Assembly (NCBI RefSeq): GCF_024623455.1
Contig: NZ_JANIPJ010000012.1
Coordinates: forward strand, 160,590 to 224,589
DNA: 64,000 nucleotides
Direction of reading: 5' to 3'
From: Paenibacillus soyae
Lineage (GTDB): Bacteria > Bacillota > Bacilli > Paenibacillales > Paenibacillaceae
The notes under the pieces are model-generated. The model ran no database searches. It was not told the origin of the DNA and worked only from the letters and a program-made list of their open reading frames with translations. The translations under genes were made by a program, and so were the position numbers. Positions 32,494 through 39,878 of this stretch are shown here, piece by piece. Position 1 is the first letter of the stretch; the number at the start of each line of letters is the position of its first letter.

Positions 32494-33680
32494 GCGAATG
32501 GGATGCATCCTCTCGCGTCGACCTCTCCCATCTGACCGTCCAGCGGGACGGAGATGAATATACGATCGGAGACCCGCGCATACCGCGCTTCATCCGGGTA
32601 CCGGAGCCCGCCGTGTACGTGATCGAGCGCGCGGACGGCACCCGAACGGTGTTGGAGGTGCAAGAACTCATCTTGCGGGAGCGGGAGCTCGACGTCGATG
32701 TCCTCGACTTCGTGACCCAGCTCCAGAAGCTCGGGCTCGCGGCCGCTGCGGTCCCGGCATCAGAGACGCGGACGAAATCTGTAAACGACCGGCTTGTCCG
32801 GCGGATCGGCGCCCTCTTCTTCACGGGCAGCGCCGCATGGGTTTATGTGGCCGCGCTTGCCGCCGTTATTCTCCTCTTCGCCCTGCGCCCCGAGCTCCTG
32901 CCTCATTATCGCGACATGTTCGTGCTGCCGTACGTCGGGGCAAACGCGCTGCTCGTTTCGGTTCTCGCCTGCCTCCTTATTTTCCTCCACGAATGCGCTC
33001 ACCTGCTGGCAGCCCGCGGCTTAGGCGTGCCGGCTCATATGAGAGTAAGTATCCGATATATCGTCATCGTCGCCGAGACCGAGATGACCGGCTTATGGGG
33101 GCAGCCGCCGGCGAAGCGCTACTTCCCTTACCTCGCCGGCATGGCGTGGGACACTCTCCTGATCGCGGCGGCTCTGCTCGTGCAGCTTGCCGTGGAGCCA
33201 GGCAGCTTCGCCCATGACATCGCCCGGCTTGTCGTCCTGCTGCTAATGCTCGGCATCCTCTCGCAGTTCATGGTGTTCCTGCGGACGGATCTATACTTCG
33301 TGCTCGGCAACGCCACCCATTCCGCCGACCTCGCCCGCAGCGGCCGATTGTTCCTGCGCAAGCTGTGGCGCAAGGACGGCGATACGATCGAAGCGTGGCG
33401 GCGCTTGCCCGTCACGGAGCGCCGGGCGGCCGCCTGGTTCGGCGCCGTATACGCCATCGGCATCGGGGCGATGACCGTTTCTTTGCTCCTCTACAGCTTG
33501 CCGGGCGCCTATACCGCGATTCAGATGGCCGTGCGGCAAGTGTCCGAAACCCCCTCCCATTCCGTCCCCTTCTGGGACGGCGCGATCATCCTCTTCCTGG
33601 CGGGAGCGCGGCTGCTGCTCTATTTGAAGGGAGCCCGCACGGCTTTTCGGGTACGAAGAGAGCGCAAGCTTCGGGCTTGA
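32490..33680 (+). CDS. M50-like membrane zinc metalloprotease with N-terminal PqqD-like region
   Basis: 396 residues. The first 95 residues form a soluble PqqD-like region (VYVIERADGTRTVLEVQELI, then DVLDFVTQLQKLGL). About six to seven membrane helices follow. The helix LLVSVLACLLIFLHECAHLL carries the zinc motif HECAH (His167, Glu168, His171), and FLRTDLYFVLG holds the Asp usually serving as third ligand in site-2-type and YydH-type peptide metalloproteases. It likely cleaves the modified peptide within or at the membrane, or removes its leader. It is translationally coupled to the E1-like gene by ATGA overlap. No exporter gene follows intact, but an ABC-2 remnant lies 1.2 kb downstream. Confidence 0.82.
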   Translation: MSEWDASSRVDLSHLTVQRDGDEYTIGDPRIPRFIRVPEPAVYVIERADGTRTVLEVQELILRERELDVDVLDFVTQLQKLGLAAAAVPASETRTKSVNDRLVRRIGALFFTGSAAWVYVAALAAVILLFALRPELLPHYRDMFVLPYVGANALLVSVLACLLIFLHECAHLLAARGLGVPAHMRVSIRYIVIVAETEMTGLWGQPPAKRYFPYLAGMAWDTLLIAAALLVQLAVEPGSFAHDIARLVVLLLMLGILSQFMVFLRTDLYFVLGNATHSADLARSGRLFLRKLWRKDGDTIEAWRRLPVTERRAAAWFGAVYAIGIGAMTVSLLLYSLPGAYTAIQMAVRQVSETPSHSVPFWDGAIILFLAGARLLLYLKGARTAFRVRRERKLRA

Positions 33681-33717
33681 ATTCAATGCCAGCAGATTCT
33701 TACTATGGCTGCCCTTC

Positions 33718-33732
33718 AAGAGGCGGCCTCTT
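33718..33732 (+). terminator. Short hairpin after the protease gene
   Basis: AAGAGG (33718-33723) pairs with CCTCTT (33727-33732), followed by CTCGTTCTGTT. A weak terminator candidate for the peptide operon. Confidence 0.35.
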
Positions 33733-33797
33733 CTCGTTCTGTTGGAGGAACATGCACGAACAAAATAGCAGCCGCTACGGCTGCCCAGATGTCTATA

Positions 33798-34004
33798 TTA
33801 TTCTTCTTTATATTCCAGTATATCCCCAGGCTGGCAATCTAAGGCCTTGCAGATCGCCTCCAGAGTCGATAATCGAACCGCTTTGGCCTTCCCGTTTTTT
33901 AAGATCGAAAGGTTCGCCATCGTGATGCCTACCCTCTCCGACAGCTCGGTTACGCTCATTTTCCTTTTCGCCAGCATCACGTCAATATTAATAATAATCG
34001 CCAT
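33798..34004 (-). CDS. Small XRE-family helix-turn-helix regulator (YozG-like)
   Basis: 68 residues, one XRE helix-turn-helix (MSVTELSERVGITMANLSIL with recognition helix, then LEAICKALDCQPGDILEY), as in YozG/YvaO-like proteins often paired with DUF2975 membrane proteins. Start at the ATG 34002-34004 with GAGG 8 bases upstream; GTG at 34013 is an alternative. It follows the DUF2975 gene by about 10 bases and probably autoregulates the pair. Confidence 0.88.
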   Translation of the reverse strand: MAIIINIDVMLAKRKMSVTELSERVGITMANLSILKNGKAKAVRLSTLEAICKALDCQPGDILEYKEE

Positions 34005-34014
34005 AATAATCACC

Positions 34015-34497
34015 TCAGACCGTCAAATCATTTTCGGATTTAATATCGATGGCTTGTTTGAGCAGCCTTTGGAGAACGGCGGCAAAAACGGCTATCACCA
34101 TGGCGGCAAATATAATGACCATCCCGATGAGGATGATGCCCGGCGCATCGTCTTTCTCCGCGATAAGATAGTAGAGCGGCAGGCCAACCACATGCAAGCC
34201 GCTGACCGCGACCGCGCAGTTTTTAATATTTTTCAGAGCCCGAACCGACAATTCGGAGAACGCTTTGTTCTTATCGATATAAGTGAGAAGCTTAAAGGCC
34301 TGATACAAAGCGATGTAGAAAGGAATCGCCGACGCGTACAAATCAAGGAACACCAGATATTTCAGATACGTATGCTCCGGATACAATTCCGCCGCAAAAT
34401 TCGCGACCTCAGGTACCGCGAATATACAAAGCGCAAGCACCGGAATCCCAAAAAGAATGACAGCCGCCTTCAAAAAGATTGTTGTTCCACGTTCCAT
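34015..34497 (-). CDS. DUF2975 membrane protein (YoaS-like)
   Basis: 160 residues with four membrane helices (ILFGIPVLALCIFAVPEVA, YASAIPFYIALYQAFKLL, a third about residues 95-115 and IILIGMVIIFAAMVIAVFAA). The family is paired with YozG-type regulators; its function is unknown, perhaps membrane anchoring or sensing. I chose MERGTTIF because GAGGGG lies 7 bases before that ATG; the longer frame crosses the promoter at 34532-34560. Confidence 0.85.
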   Translation of the reverse strand: MERGTTIFLKAAVILFGIPVLALCIFAVPEVANFAAELYPEHTYLKYLVFLDLYASAIPFYIALYQAFKLLTYIDKNKAFSELSVRALKNIKNCAVAVSGLHVVGLPLYYLIAEKDDAPGIILIGMVIIFAAMVIAVFAAVLQRLLKQAIDIKSENDLTV

Positions 34498-34531
34498 AGA
34501 AAGCCCCTCGCTTATCGTTGAAATTACATTG

Positions 34532-34560
34532 AGTTTAGCAAAATGTTTATTGTTTTGCAA
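34532..34560 (-). promoter_or_regulatory. SigA-type promoter of the DUF2975/XRE pair
   Basis: Minus strand TTGCAA (34555-34560), 17-base spacer, TAAACT (34532-34537). Confidence 0.55.
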
Positions 34561-34591
34561 TAAAAAAGTAATGGTATATAATATATAATGG

Positions 34592-34638
34592 CTGAAAAAG
34601 AAAACCCGCCGACTATCGATGGCGACAGCTGGCGGGTT
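34592..34638 (-). terminator. Terminator of the 56-residue protein gene
   Basis: AACCCGCC (34603-34610) pairs with GGCGGGTT (34631-34638); the minus strand continues TTCTTTTTC. It lies 12 bases after the small gene's stop. Confidence 0.8.
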
Positions 34639-34649
34639 GTTCGCGTTCC

Positions 34650-34820
34650 TTATTCGTTTTCTTCTTCGGACGCTTTGTAAGGCTGTCTGGCGGCCTGGTT
34701 AATGCTGCGGTCGAGCTCCGACTCGCCTTGAATTTCGACGGCGGCCTGAGCCTGATTGTTCAGCTGATGCTCGGCTTGTCCAATTCCATGCGCGCCTTGA
34801 TGGCCACGGCTTGAAGTCAT
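34650..34820 (-). CDS. Small hydrophilic protein of 56 residues, unrecognised
   Basis: Starts MTSSRGHQGAHGIGQAEHQL and ends KASEEENE; rich in Gln, Ala, Glu and Asn, no hydrophobic segment, no Cys or Trp. A strong ribosome site (GGAGGGTG, 5 bases, ATG) and a clear terminator (34592-34638) support it as a real gene. The composition recalls small acid-soluble or other spore-associated proteins, but I see no SASP motif and do not assign a family. Confidence 0.65.
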   Translation of the reverse strand: MTSSRGHQGAHGIGQAEHQLNNQAQAAVEIQGESELDRSINQAARQPYKASEEENE

Positions 34821-34921
34821 GGTTTCACCCTCCTCTTCGTTGTACGGCTTTCAGCCATAACCTTACATTGAACAAAATGGCAGAGGATTATGCGTCGGCA
34901 ATTCCGACGAGGCTATTATAG

Positions 34922-35158
34922 GTCGCCCAGATCGACCCTTTACTGGCGATGCCTGCCGATGCGCTGCAGCGCCGCATGCTTGCGGAGCTGTTCTCGCTGC
35001 GGGACATGCAGCAGTTCGTCGATTTGGCCAAGCCTCAGTCGTTCGGCCCGTTCGCGATCGTCAGCGTGCCCTCCAACGCTTTTTTGCTCTATGCGTTATG
35101 TTATTTGATCATTGTCCTGCTGCTTGGCGTTCGCGCTTTCCGCAAAAAAGATCTGTGA
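34922..35158 (+). pseudogene. 3' remnant of an ABC-2 type transporter permease gene
   Basis: The open frame (from after a TAG at 34919-34921) reads QIDPLLAMPADALQRRMLAE and ends with a membrane helix FLLYALCYLIIVLLLGVRAF and RKKDL, the usual end of ABC-2 permeases (last helix plus F-R/K-K-D-L). No start codon with a ribosome site and no other helices of the permease are present; the next upstream gene is in the opposite direction. A strong terminator follows. I read it as the tail of a deleted exporter gene, possibly once part of the peptide cluster. ATG at 34949 could give a 69-residue protein. Confidence 0.6.
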
Positions 35159-35174
35159 GTCCGATTCCAAAGCA

Positions 35175-35216
35175 AACGAACAAAACCCCCGGCCGCTTGC
35201 CGGGAGCTTGTTCGTT
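35175..35216 (+). terminator. Terminator after the ABC-2 permease remnant
   Basis: AACGAACAA (35175-35183) pairs with TTGTTCGTT (35208-35216), enclosing CCCGGC/GCCGGG. It probably served both the remnant and the convergent DUF3231 gene. Confidence 0.75.
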
Positions 35217-35257
35217 ATCGCTAACCTCGCTTTATACAGATGAAGTAAAGCGCTTCC

Positions 35258-35809
35258 CTAGTTATCGCTTGAAACGGATGAAGCGGGATGATAGGCAGGC
35301 GGCACGAGCAGCCACCCTTTCTTGATCATCAGCTCTCGAAACGTTATCGAGAAAGCGGCTTTCTTCATCTGATACTTCGCGAACATAGCCGCCACATCCG
35401 GCCGTACCGACTCCGTCATACCGCGGCAAGCATACGTAATGCCCAGCACGATATTGAAGCTGAGCAGATTCGCGATCTCTTCATCTGATAATTTGGCGTT
35501 GTCGGGAAGCGTTCGAAAATCTCCAACCGCTTTATCCGGGGTGGTTTTAGGCAAAGGCACGCCTTCATCTCTTAGAAACTCCTGCAATTCCGTGCGAATA
35601 GGATGATGGACATTATGGATGACATCCTTTATTTTTTCCTTCAGCTCGGGATCCTGCGCGGTATTCAAAGAAATTTCTTCCCCTCGCAGCGTTTGTTCGG
35701 TCGCCGTCAAATAAAACCAGAGATTCATGACTTCTCCGACATGCAGAGGCGGTTTTTTTCCATCGCTGAACGGAAGAATCGCGTCTTTCAGTATTTCCAG
35801 CAAATTCAT
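35258..35809 (-). CDS. DUF3231 family protein
   Basis: 183 residues, one all-helical DUF3231 (ferritin-like) domain: LHVGEVMNLWFYLTATEQTL, then VHHPIRTELQEFLRDEGVPLP, and TYACRGMTESVRPDVAAMF. Such proteins, common in spore formers, are sometimes called spore-coat-like because of weak similarity to CotF; the role is not known. Start at MNLLEIL with GTGGAG 9 bases upstream; a GTG at 35824 is possible. Confidence 0.85.
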   Translation of the reverse strand: MNLLEILKDAILPFSDGKKPPLHVGEVMNLWFYLTATEQTLRGEEISLNTAQDPELKEKIKDVIHNVHHPIRTELQEFLRDEGVPLPKTTPDKAVGDFRTLPDNAKLSDEEIANLLSFNIVLGITYACRGMTESVRPDVAAMFAKYQMKKAAFSITFRELMIKKGWLLVPPAYHPASSVSSDN

Positions 35810-35881
35810 TGGCTGCATCTCCACTTTTTTCTGTTAGTGTTGCCGTTATCCCCAGTCGGCTATGCAGCATGAATTGCCTAA

Positions 35882-37588
35882 TTATGTGAAATATTTGCTT
35901 GCAAGCTTTTCGGCGGTTCTCGTCGCTAGCGCCTGCGTGGTCAAAGTCGGATTCGCCCCGCCCAATCCGTTGACATGCACGCTGTTATCTGCTATATATA
36001 ACCGGTTCACCTGCAAAGCTTCACAGCTTGTATCAACCACGTATCCCATCCTCATGGTGCTTTCGATATGAATCATGAGAGAAGCCGGCCAGTCCGTCCG
36101 GTGTATGTTCTTGGCCCCTGCCTTATGAAGAAGCTCGGCGGCGATTCGGACAAGCGCTTCGCGATTACGGGAGGCCCGCGGACCGGGAATATAATGGACA
36201 AGCGGAATCGGACCGTGCTCGTCTTTCTGGACGGGATCGATTCCGACCCCGTTGCGCGGGTCAACCTCCTCTTCTGTGAAGATCGCGATGCTTAACGTCT
36301 GCCTATATCTGCTCATCCACTCTCGCCACTGCGCGCCGACAAGCCAGCCTCTCGCGTAATTCGGCAGCCCAGCCGCATAAGGATGCATGCTGGCATACCC
36401 CGCCTGGCTCATCCCGAAGCTCATCGAGCTCGTTAATCCCGGACTTAAGCCGGTCACGATCATCGAGCCGAGCCCTGGAATATCCAGTCTTCCTCCCGAG
36501 GTATGACCGACGAACGGATCGGTTGTCGGGATTCCCAATATCGAGATCAAATCGCGTTCGTCGAAGAGTCCCGTCACCCAATCGAAGTAATGGTTGACCA
36601 GTCCCCTCCCAACCCAACCGTTATCGGGCAAACCCGAATTCAGCCACAAACGGGGCGACTCGATCGCGCCGGCCGCCATAACAACGACAGCCGCCCTAAG
36701 CTCCTCCGTTTCTCCGGTCCACGCATCTCGAATTTGAACGCCGCTCGCGTACAATCCGCTATCGCGTCCTCGCTCGGTCAGCACTTTGGTCACGAAAGTA
36801 TTAGGCCTTATCGTCACGCGCCCGGTTTGAAGCGCCAGCGGGATATAGCTCACATTCGTCGAGCGTTTCGCTACCCGGTCATAGGCAGGTCCGTGAGGAC
36901 AACCGTTGATGCAATGTCCCGCTAGCGTGCAGCCTTCCATATGCGATAGCTGCTCAAGAGAATAGGATGGATTCATAAGCTCGGGGTTAGGGGGCAGGAT
37001 GGCATTGGGCTGGGGACGATATCCCGCGCGCGTCACATTGAGAGTAGGAATTACAGGCCAACCGGCCTTCCTTGCACCATAATAGAACAGCTCTTCCTTC
37101 GCGGTCGTTGGAGCCGGCGCAACGGGAAGCGTGGCCTCAACCTTCTCGTAGTAGGGAATCAGATCGCGGTAAGAGATGGGCCAGATGCCGTCGATGGCGC
37201 TGGGAAAGGCGCGGGGCGAGTTGGCGAGATAGGCTTGCGTCGTGCCGCCAACCCCGGCCACCTGCCAGATAAACCCGCGTTCCGTCAAATTCCGGAACCA
37301 AGGCGGACGGTTCCGATTCGCCGGCCCCCAGCGCAGCTTGCCGGTAATGAGATCATTCATCTCGCCTTCGTACTTCGTATATTGCTTGCGGAGGAGCGCA
37401 ATGTCCAAATCCTGCGGGCTGTCGCTGCTCGCGGCCCCGCTCTCCTTGTTCGGTTCAGGCCATTTCGCATTTCCATACCAGGGCCCCGCCTCCAGAACCA
37501 ACACCTCGAGCCCCAGCTCCCCGAGCTCTTTGGCGATGACCGCTCCGCCGCCGCCGGAGCCGATCACAATGACATCCGGATTAGGCAT
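35882..37588 (-). CDS. GMC family oxidoreductase (gluconate 2-dehydrogenase large-subunit type)
   Basis: 568 residues. FAD-binding motif DVIVIGSGGGGAVIAKELGE near the N-terminus followed by LEVLVLEAGPW; the C-terminal GMC signature NSVHVNGLGGANPTLTTQ contains the catalytic His. A cysteine-containing segment HMEGCTLAGHCINGCPHGPA (about 235) is typical of the gluconate/sorbitol dehydrogenase-like branch. It oxidises an alcohol or sugar acid with FAD. It overlaps the small-subunit gene by 8 bases. I chose MPNPDVIV because GGGAG lies 8 bases before it. No Tat signal and no cytochrome c subunit are present. Confidence 0.88.
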   Translation of the reverse strand: MPNPDVIVIGSGGGGAVIAKELGELGLEVLVLEAGPWYGNAKWPEPNKESGAASSDSPQDLDIALLRKQYTKYEGEMNDLITGKLRWGPANRNRPPWFRNLTERGFIWQVAGVGGTTQAYLANSPRAFPSAIDGIWPISYRDLIPYYEKVEATLPVAPAPTTAKEELFYYGARKAGWPVIPTLNVTRAGYRPQPNAILPPNPELMNPSYSLEQLSHMEGCTLAGHCINGCPHGPAYDRVAKRSTNVSYIPLALQTGRVTIRPNTFVTKVLTERGRDSGLYASGVQIRDAWTGETEELRAAVVVMAAGAIESPRLWLNSGLPDNGWVGRGLVNHYFDWVTGLFDERDLISILGIPTTDPFVGHTSGGRLDIPGLGSMIVTGLSPGLTSSMSFGMSQAGYASMHPYAAGLPNYARGWLVGAQWREWMSRYRQTLSIAIFTEEEVDPRNGVGIDPVQKDEHGPIPLVHYIPGPRASRNREALVRIAAELLHKAGAKNIHRTDWPASLMIHIESTMRMGYVVDTSCEALQVNRLYIADNSVHVNGLGGANPTLTTQALATRTAEKLASKYFT

Positions 37589-38222
37589 CGCCGTTTCTCC
37601 CTTCGGCTGAAGGCGGCACGAAATAGCAGCCGCGAAGGGCGCGATAGCCGAACGAAGGCCCCGGATATCCAATCTGGCGCCAAGCAGGCGGGAAAAACTC
37701 GACGCGCTGCTCATCCGGCGGCAGGAGCCGTGTTGTCCCGTAACCCGCCCATTCGGAATCGTAACCGAACATCGTGAGCTGAAATAGCGAATCCATCATC
37801 GTTTGAACCAATCCCGGATTGTTCCGGTAGGGCGGCGGCAGCAAGCCCGTCGGGACAGCGACTTGATTCAGGATGGCAATCGTTCTAAGCCTGTCGATTC
37901 TAGACAATCTAGCGAACAATCCACCTCCGACGAAGGGCCCGTTGTTCATAGGCATTATCATCAGTCCCCTGCGAAGCAGCTCTTGCGCTCCGATATCCAA
38001 GAGCTTGGCGGTTGTGAGCGACAACGCCTCCCCCCCTGCTTGAGCGCCTGACCCGTACGAGACGAACTGGGAATGATCGATTTGTTTGATGACGAATTCA
38101 TACCAATCGTTCGGAAACGCTCCCGCCATCCATAGCTCAAGGGGAATAATCGCGTCCACAACCGCTGCAAACGCGGCTTTCGTATACGCTTCCGCCGCTA
38201 GACTCGATCCGCTTGAAGGCAC
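37581..38222 (-). CDS. Gluconate 2-dehydrogenase subunit 3 family protein
   Basis: 213 residues. Small helical partner subunit of GMC dehydrogenases; it has KAAFAAVVDAIIPLE at the N-terminus (the family's usual opening) and LFQLTMFGYDSEWAGYG, then PSFGYRALRGC. The start is GTG preceded by GAGAGGGG. It typically holds the large subunit in a membrane or cytochrome complex, but the Tat signal usually found in proteobacterial versions is missing. Co-translated with the GMC gene. Confidence 0.85.
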   Translation of the reverse strand: MPSSGSSLAAEAYTKAAFAAVVDAIIPLELWMAGAFPNDWYEFVIKQIDHSQFVSYGSGAQAGGEALSLTTAKLLDIGAQELLRRGLMIMPMNNGPFVGGGLFARLSRIDRLRTIAILNQVAVPTGLLPPPYRNNPGLVQTMMDSLFQLTMFGYDSEWAGYGTTRLLPPDEQRVEFFPPAWRQIGYPGPSFGYRALRGCYFVPPSAEGRNGDA

Positions 38223-38320
38223 GAGGTCAGCCCCTCTCCTGTTGCCCCTGAAGGTCAGCGAGCACGATTACTCTACTAACTTGTATTGGGCTGCCCCGTA
38301 CATTATGACTGTCGTCTTAC

Positions 38321-39838
38321 TTATATTGAGGTATAGGCGGCCCACTGGTTTTTGCCCCTCTTCTTGGCGGTGTACATGGCGATATCCGCTTTTTTGAGCA
38401 GCTCAACGAGCGTATGTCCGTCGTAACGGGACCGGCTGATTCCGATACTGGCCGTAATGTTGACGGTCTGCGATTTAATGAAGACCGGAGCTTCGATTTC
38501 CTTCAGAAGCGTACGGACCATCCGGTTAAAGTCCAGCTCGGCGGATTCCTTCACGAGAACGGTGAATTCGTCTCCGCCATATCTTGCCGCGACACCGCCG
38601 GCCTCCGAGACTACCGACATTACCCGGCAGGCTACCGTCCGAAGCAGAATGTCGCCCGAATCGTGGCCTAATGAATCATTTACCTTCTTAAAGCCGTCGA
38701 GATCGAAGAACAGGAGCGCCAATTCGTCCGGATGGGACTCCGCCATTCGTTCGAATTCCGCTTCGAGCTTATAGCGGTTGGGCAGTGTCGTTAACGGGTC
38801 GAAATAGGCGAGCGTCGTCACTTCGTTATGCTTTTCTTCCAACGATTGAAGCATCGTATTAATAGAGCATTCAAGGACCGATACTTCATCTTTGTATTTC
38901 GAATTGGACTGAACTCTCTCGTTTACGTTCTTCTCCCGCTGTATGCGATTCAATTGCAGGGAAATCCGATATATTCGCGAGAGGATCAACCGGTCCAGCA
39001 GGACTAGAACAAATAACATAAACAATAAGCTAAAGAGCATGGTCAACAGACTAAGATGTTTGATGCTCTCCTTCTTGTCGTGATAAAACTTCCTGTCCCC
39101 GATAAGCTTCATTTCATATGCGGATTGGTTCGAATCATCCGTTATGAAGATCGTACCTTCCAGCATCGTTTCATTCACCGGCGCAATCTCAACATGGTCA
39201 GGCGTCGCGCCAGTATACTGGACCTCGTCTCCAAGTCGAAGATCAAGAGACAGCACCTCCGCCATGGAAGCTATATATTCCTTCTGAATAAATTTCCCCA
39301 TAATGAGCGTTCCCGCTGCCGGACCCTCGCCATCGCTGGTGTGCACGGAATGAATGGCTGCCATTGCAAAGCCGGCGCCCGTTCGAATAAGGAGCGTGTG
39401 ATCGACGTCGCCGTCCGTCGGAATGAGCGGCAAAAAAACGTTGGGAAAGCCGCTGTCTAGCTCCAACGGCTCGGAATTGTAAATATCGAAGCCTTGCTGA
39501 TGGATTAATTGTCTGCTCGCATTAAAAAACAGCATGAAGCTGACCCTATTATTCTCGAAGGTATCGTGCTGCAAATTGACATCCATATATTCAGGTTGTT
39601 GTCCCTGCAGGAATAAGTAGGTATCGTCCCATACGGCCCAGTCCGTGTTCGTCCTCGCCAACGACTGCATGTCTCCATCCAGATAGTTCCGTACCCGCTT
39701 CGCGTCATTGATCATCGTATTACGGTCTAATTCGATGGATTCCTTCATCAGAATCGGAGCGACAACCCAGAACAGCAGCGTAAGAAACAGAGCCAACGTT
39801 ATGGACACGACTAGAAATGCCTTCACTCTTATTTTCAT
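38321..39838 (-). CDS. Membrane diguanylate cyclase with CHASE4 sensor
   Basis: 505 residues. Helix at about 5-28, extracellular CHASE4 domain (about 35-255; RNYLDGDMQSLARTNTDWAV is its signature start), second helix (LLTMLFSLLFMLFVLVLLDR), HAMP-like linker (285-335), and a GGDEF domain with ARYGGDEFTVL (GGDEF at 421-425). The intact motif predicts synthesis of c-di-GMP from two GTP. An RxxD inhibitory site before GGDEF is not present, so product inhibition may be weak. It lies next to a GGDEF-EAL gene on the same strand. Confidence 0.9.
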   Translation of the reverse strand: MKIRVKAFLVVSITLALFLTLLFWVVAPILMKESIELDRNTMINDAKRVRNYLDGDMQSLARTNTDWAVWDDTYLFLQGQQPEYMDVNLQHDTFENNRVSFMLFFNASRQLIHQQGFDIYNSEPLELDSGFPNVFLPLIPTDGDVDHTLLIRTGAGFAMAAIHSVHTSDGEGPAAGTLIMGKFIQKEYIASMAEVLSLDLRLGDEVQYTGATPDHVEIAPVNETMLEGTIFITDDSNQSAYEMKLIGDRKFYHDKKESIKHLSLLTMLFSLLFMLFVLVLLDRLILSRIYRISLQLNRIQREKNVNERVQSNSKYKDEVSVLECSINTMLQSLEEKHNEVTTLAYFDPLTTLPNRYKLEAEFERMAESHPDELALLFFDLDGFKKVNDSLGHDSGDILLRTVACRVMSVVSEAGGVAARYGGDEFTVLVKESAELDFNRMVRTLLKEIEAPVFIKSQTVNITASIGISRSRYDGHTLVELLKKADIAMYTAKKRGKNQWAAYTSI

Positions 39839-39878
39839 GTTCTATCTTGCCTTTCCAAAGAGCTATGATAGACCGCAT

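Noticed and set aside
33687..33840. Short frame after the M50 gene reading MPADSYYGCPSRGG and later SRYGCPDVY, which looks like a Cys-containing peptide with repeated YGCP
   Set aside because: No ribosome site before its ATG, it overlaps the 3' end of the XRE gene on the other strand, and the repeat is only four residues. A second precursor cannot be supported.
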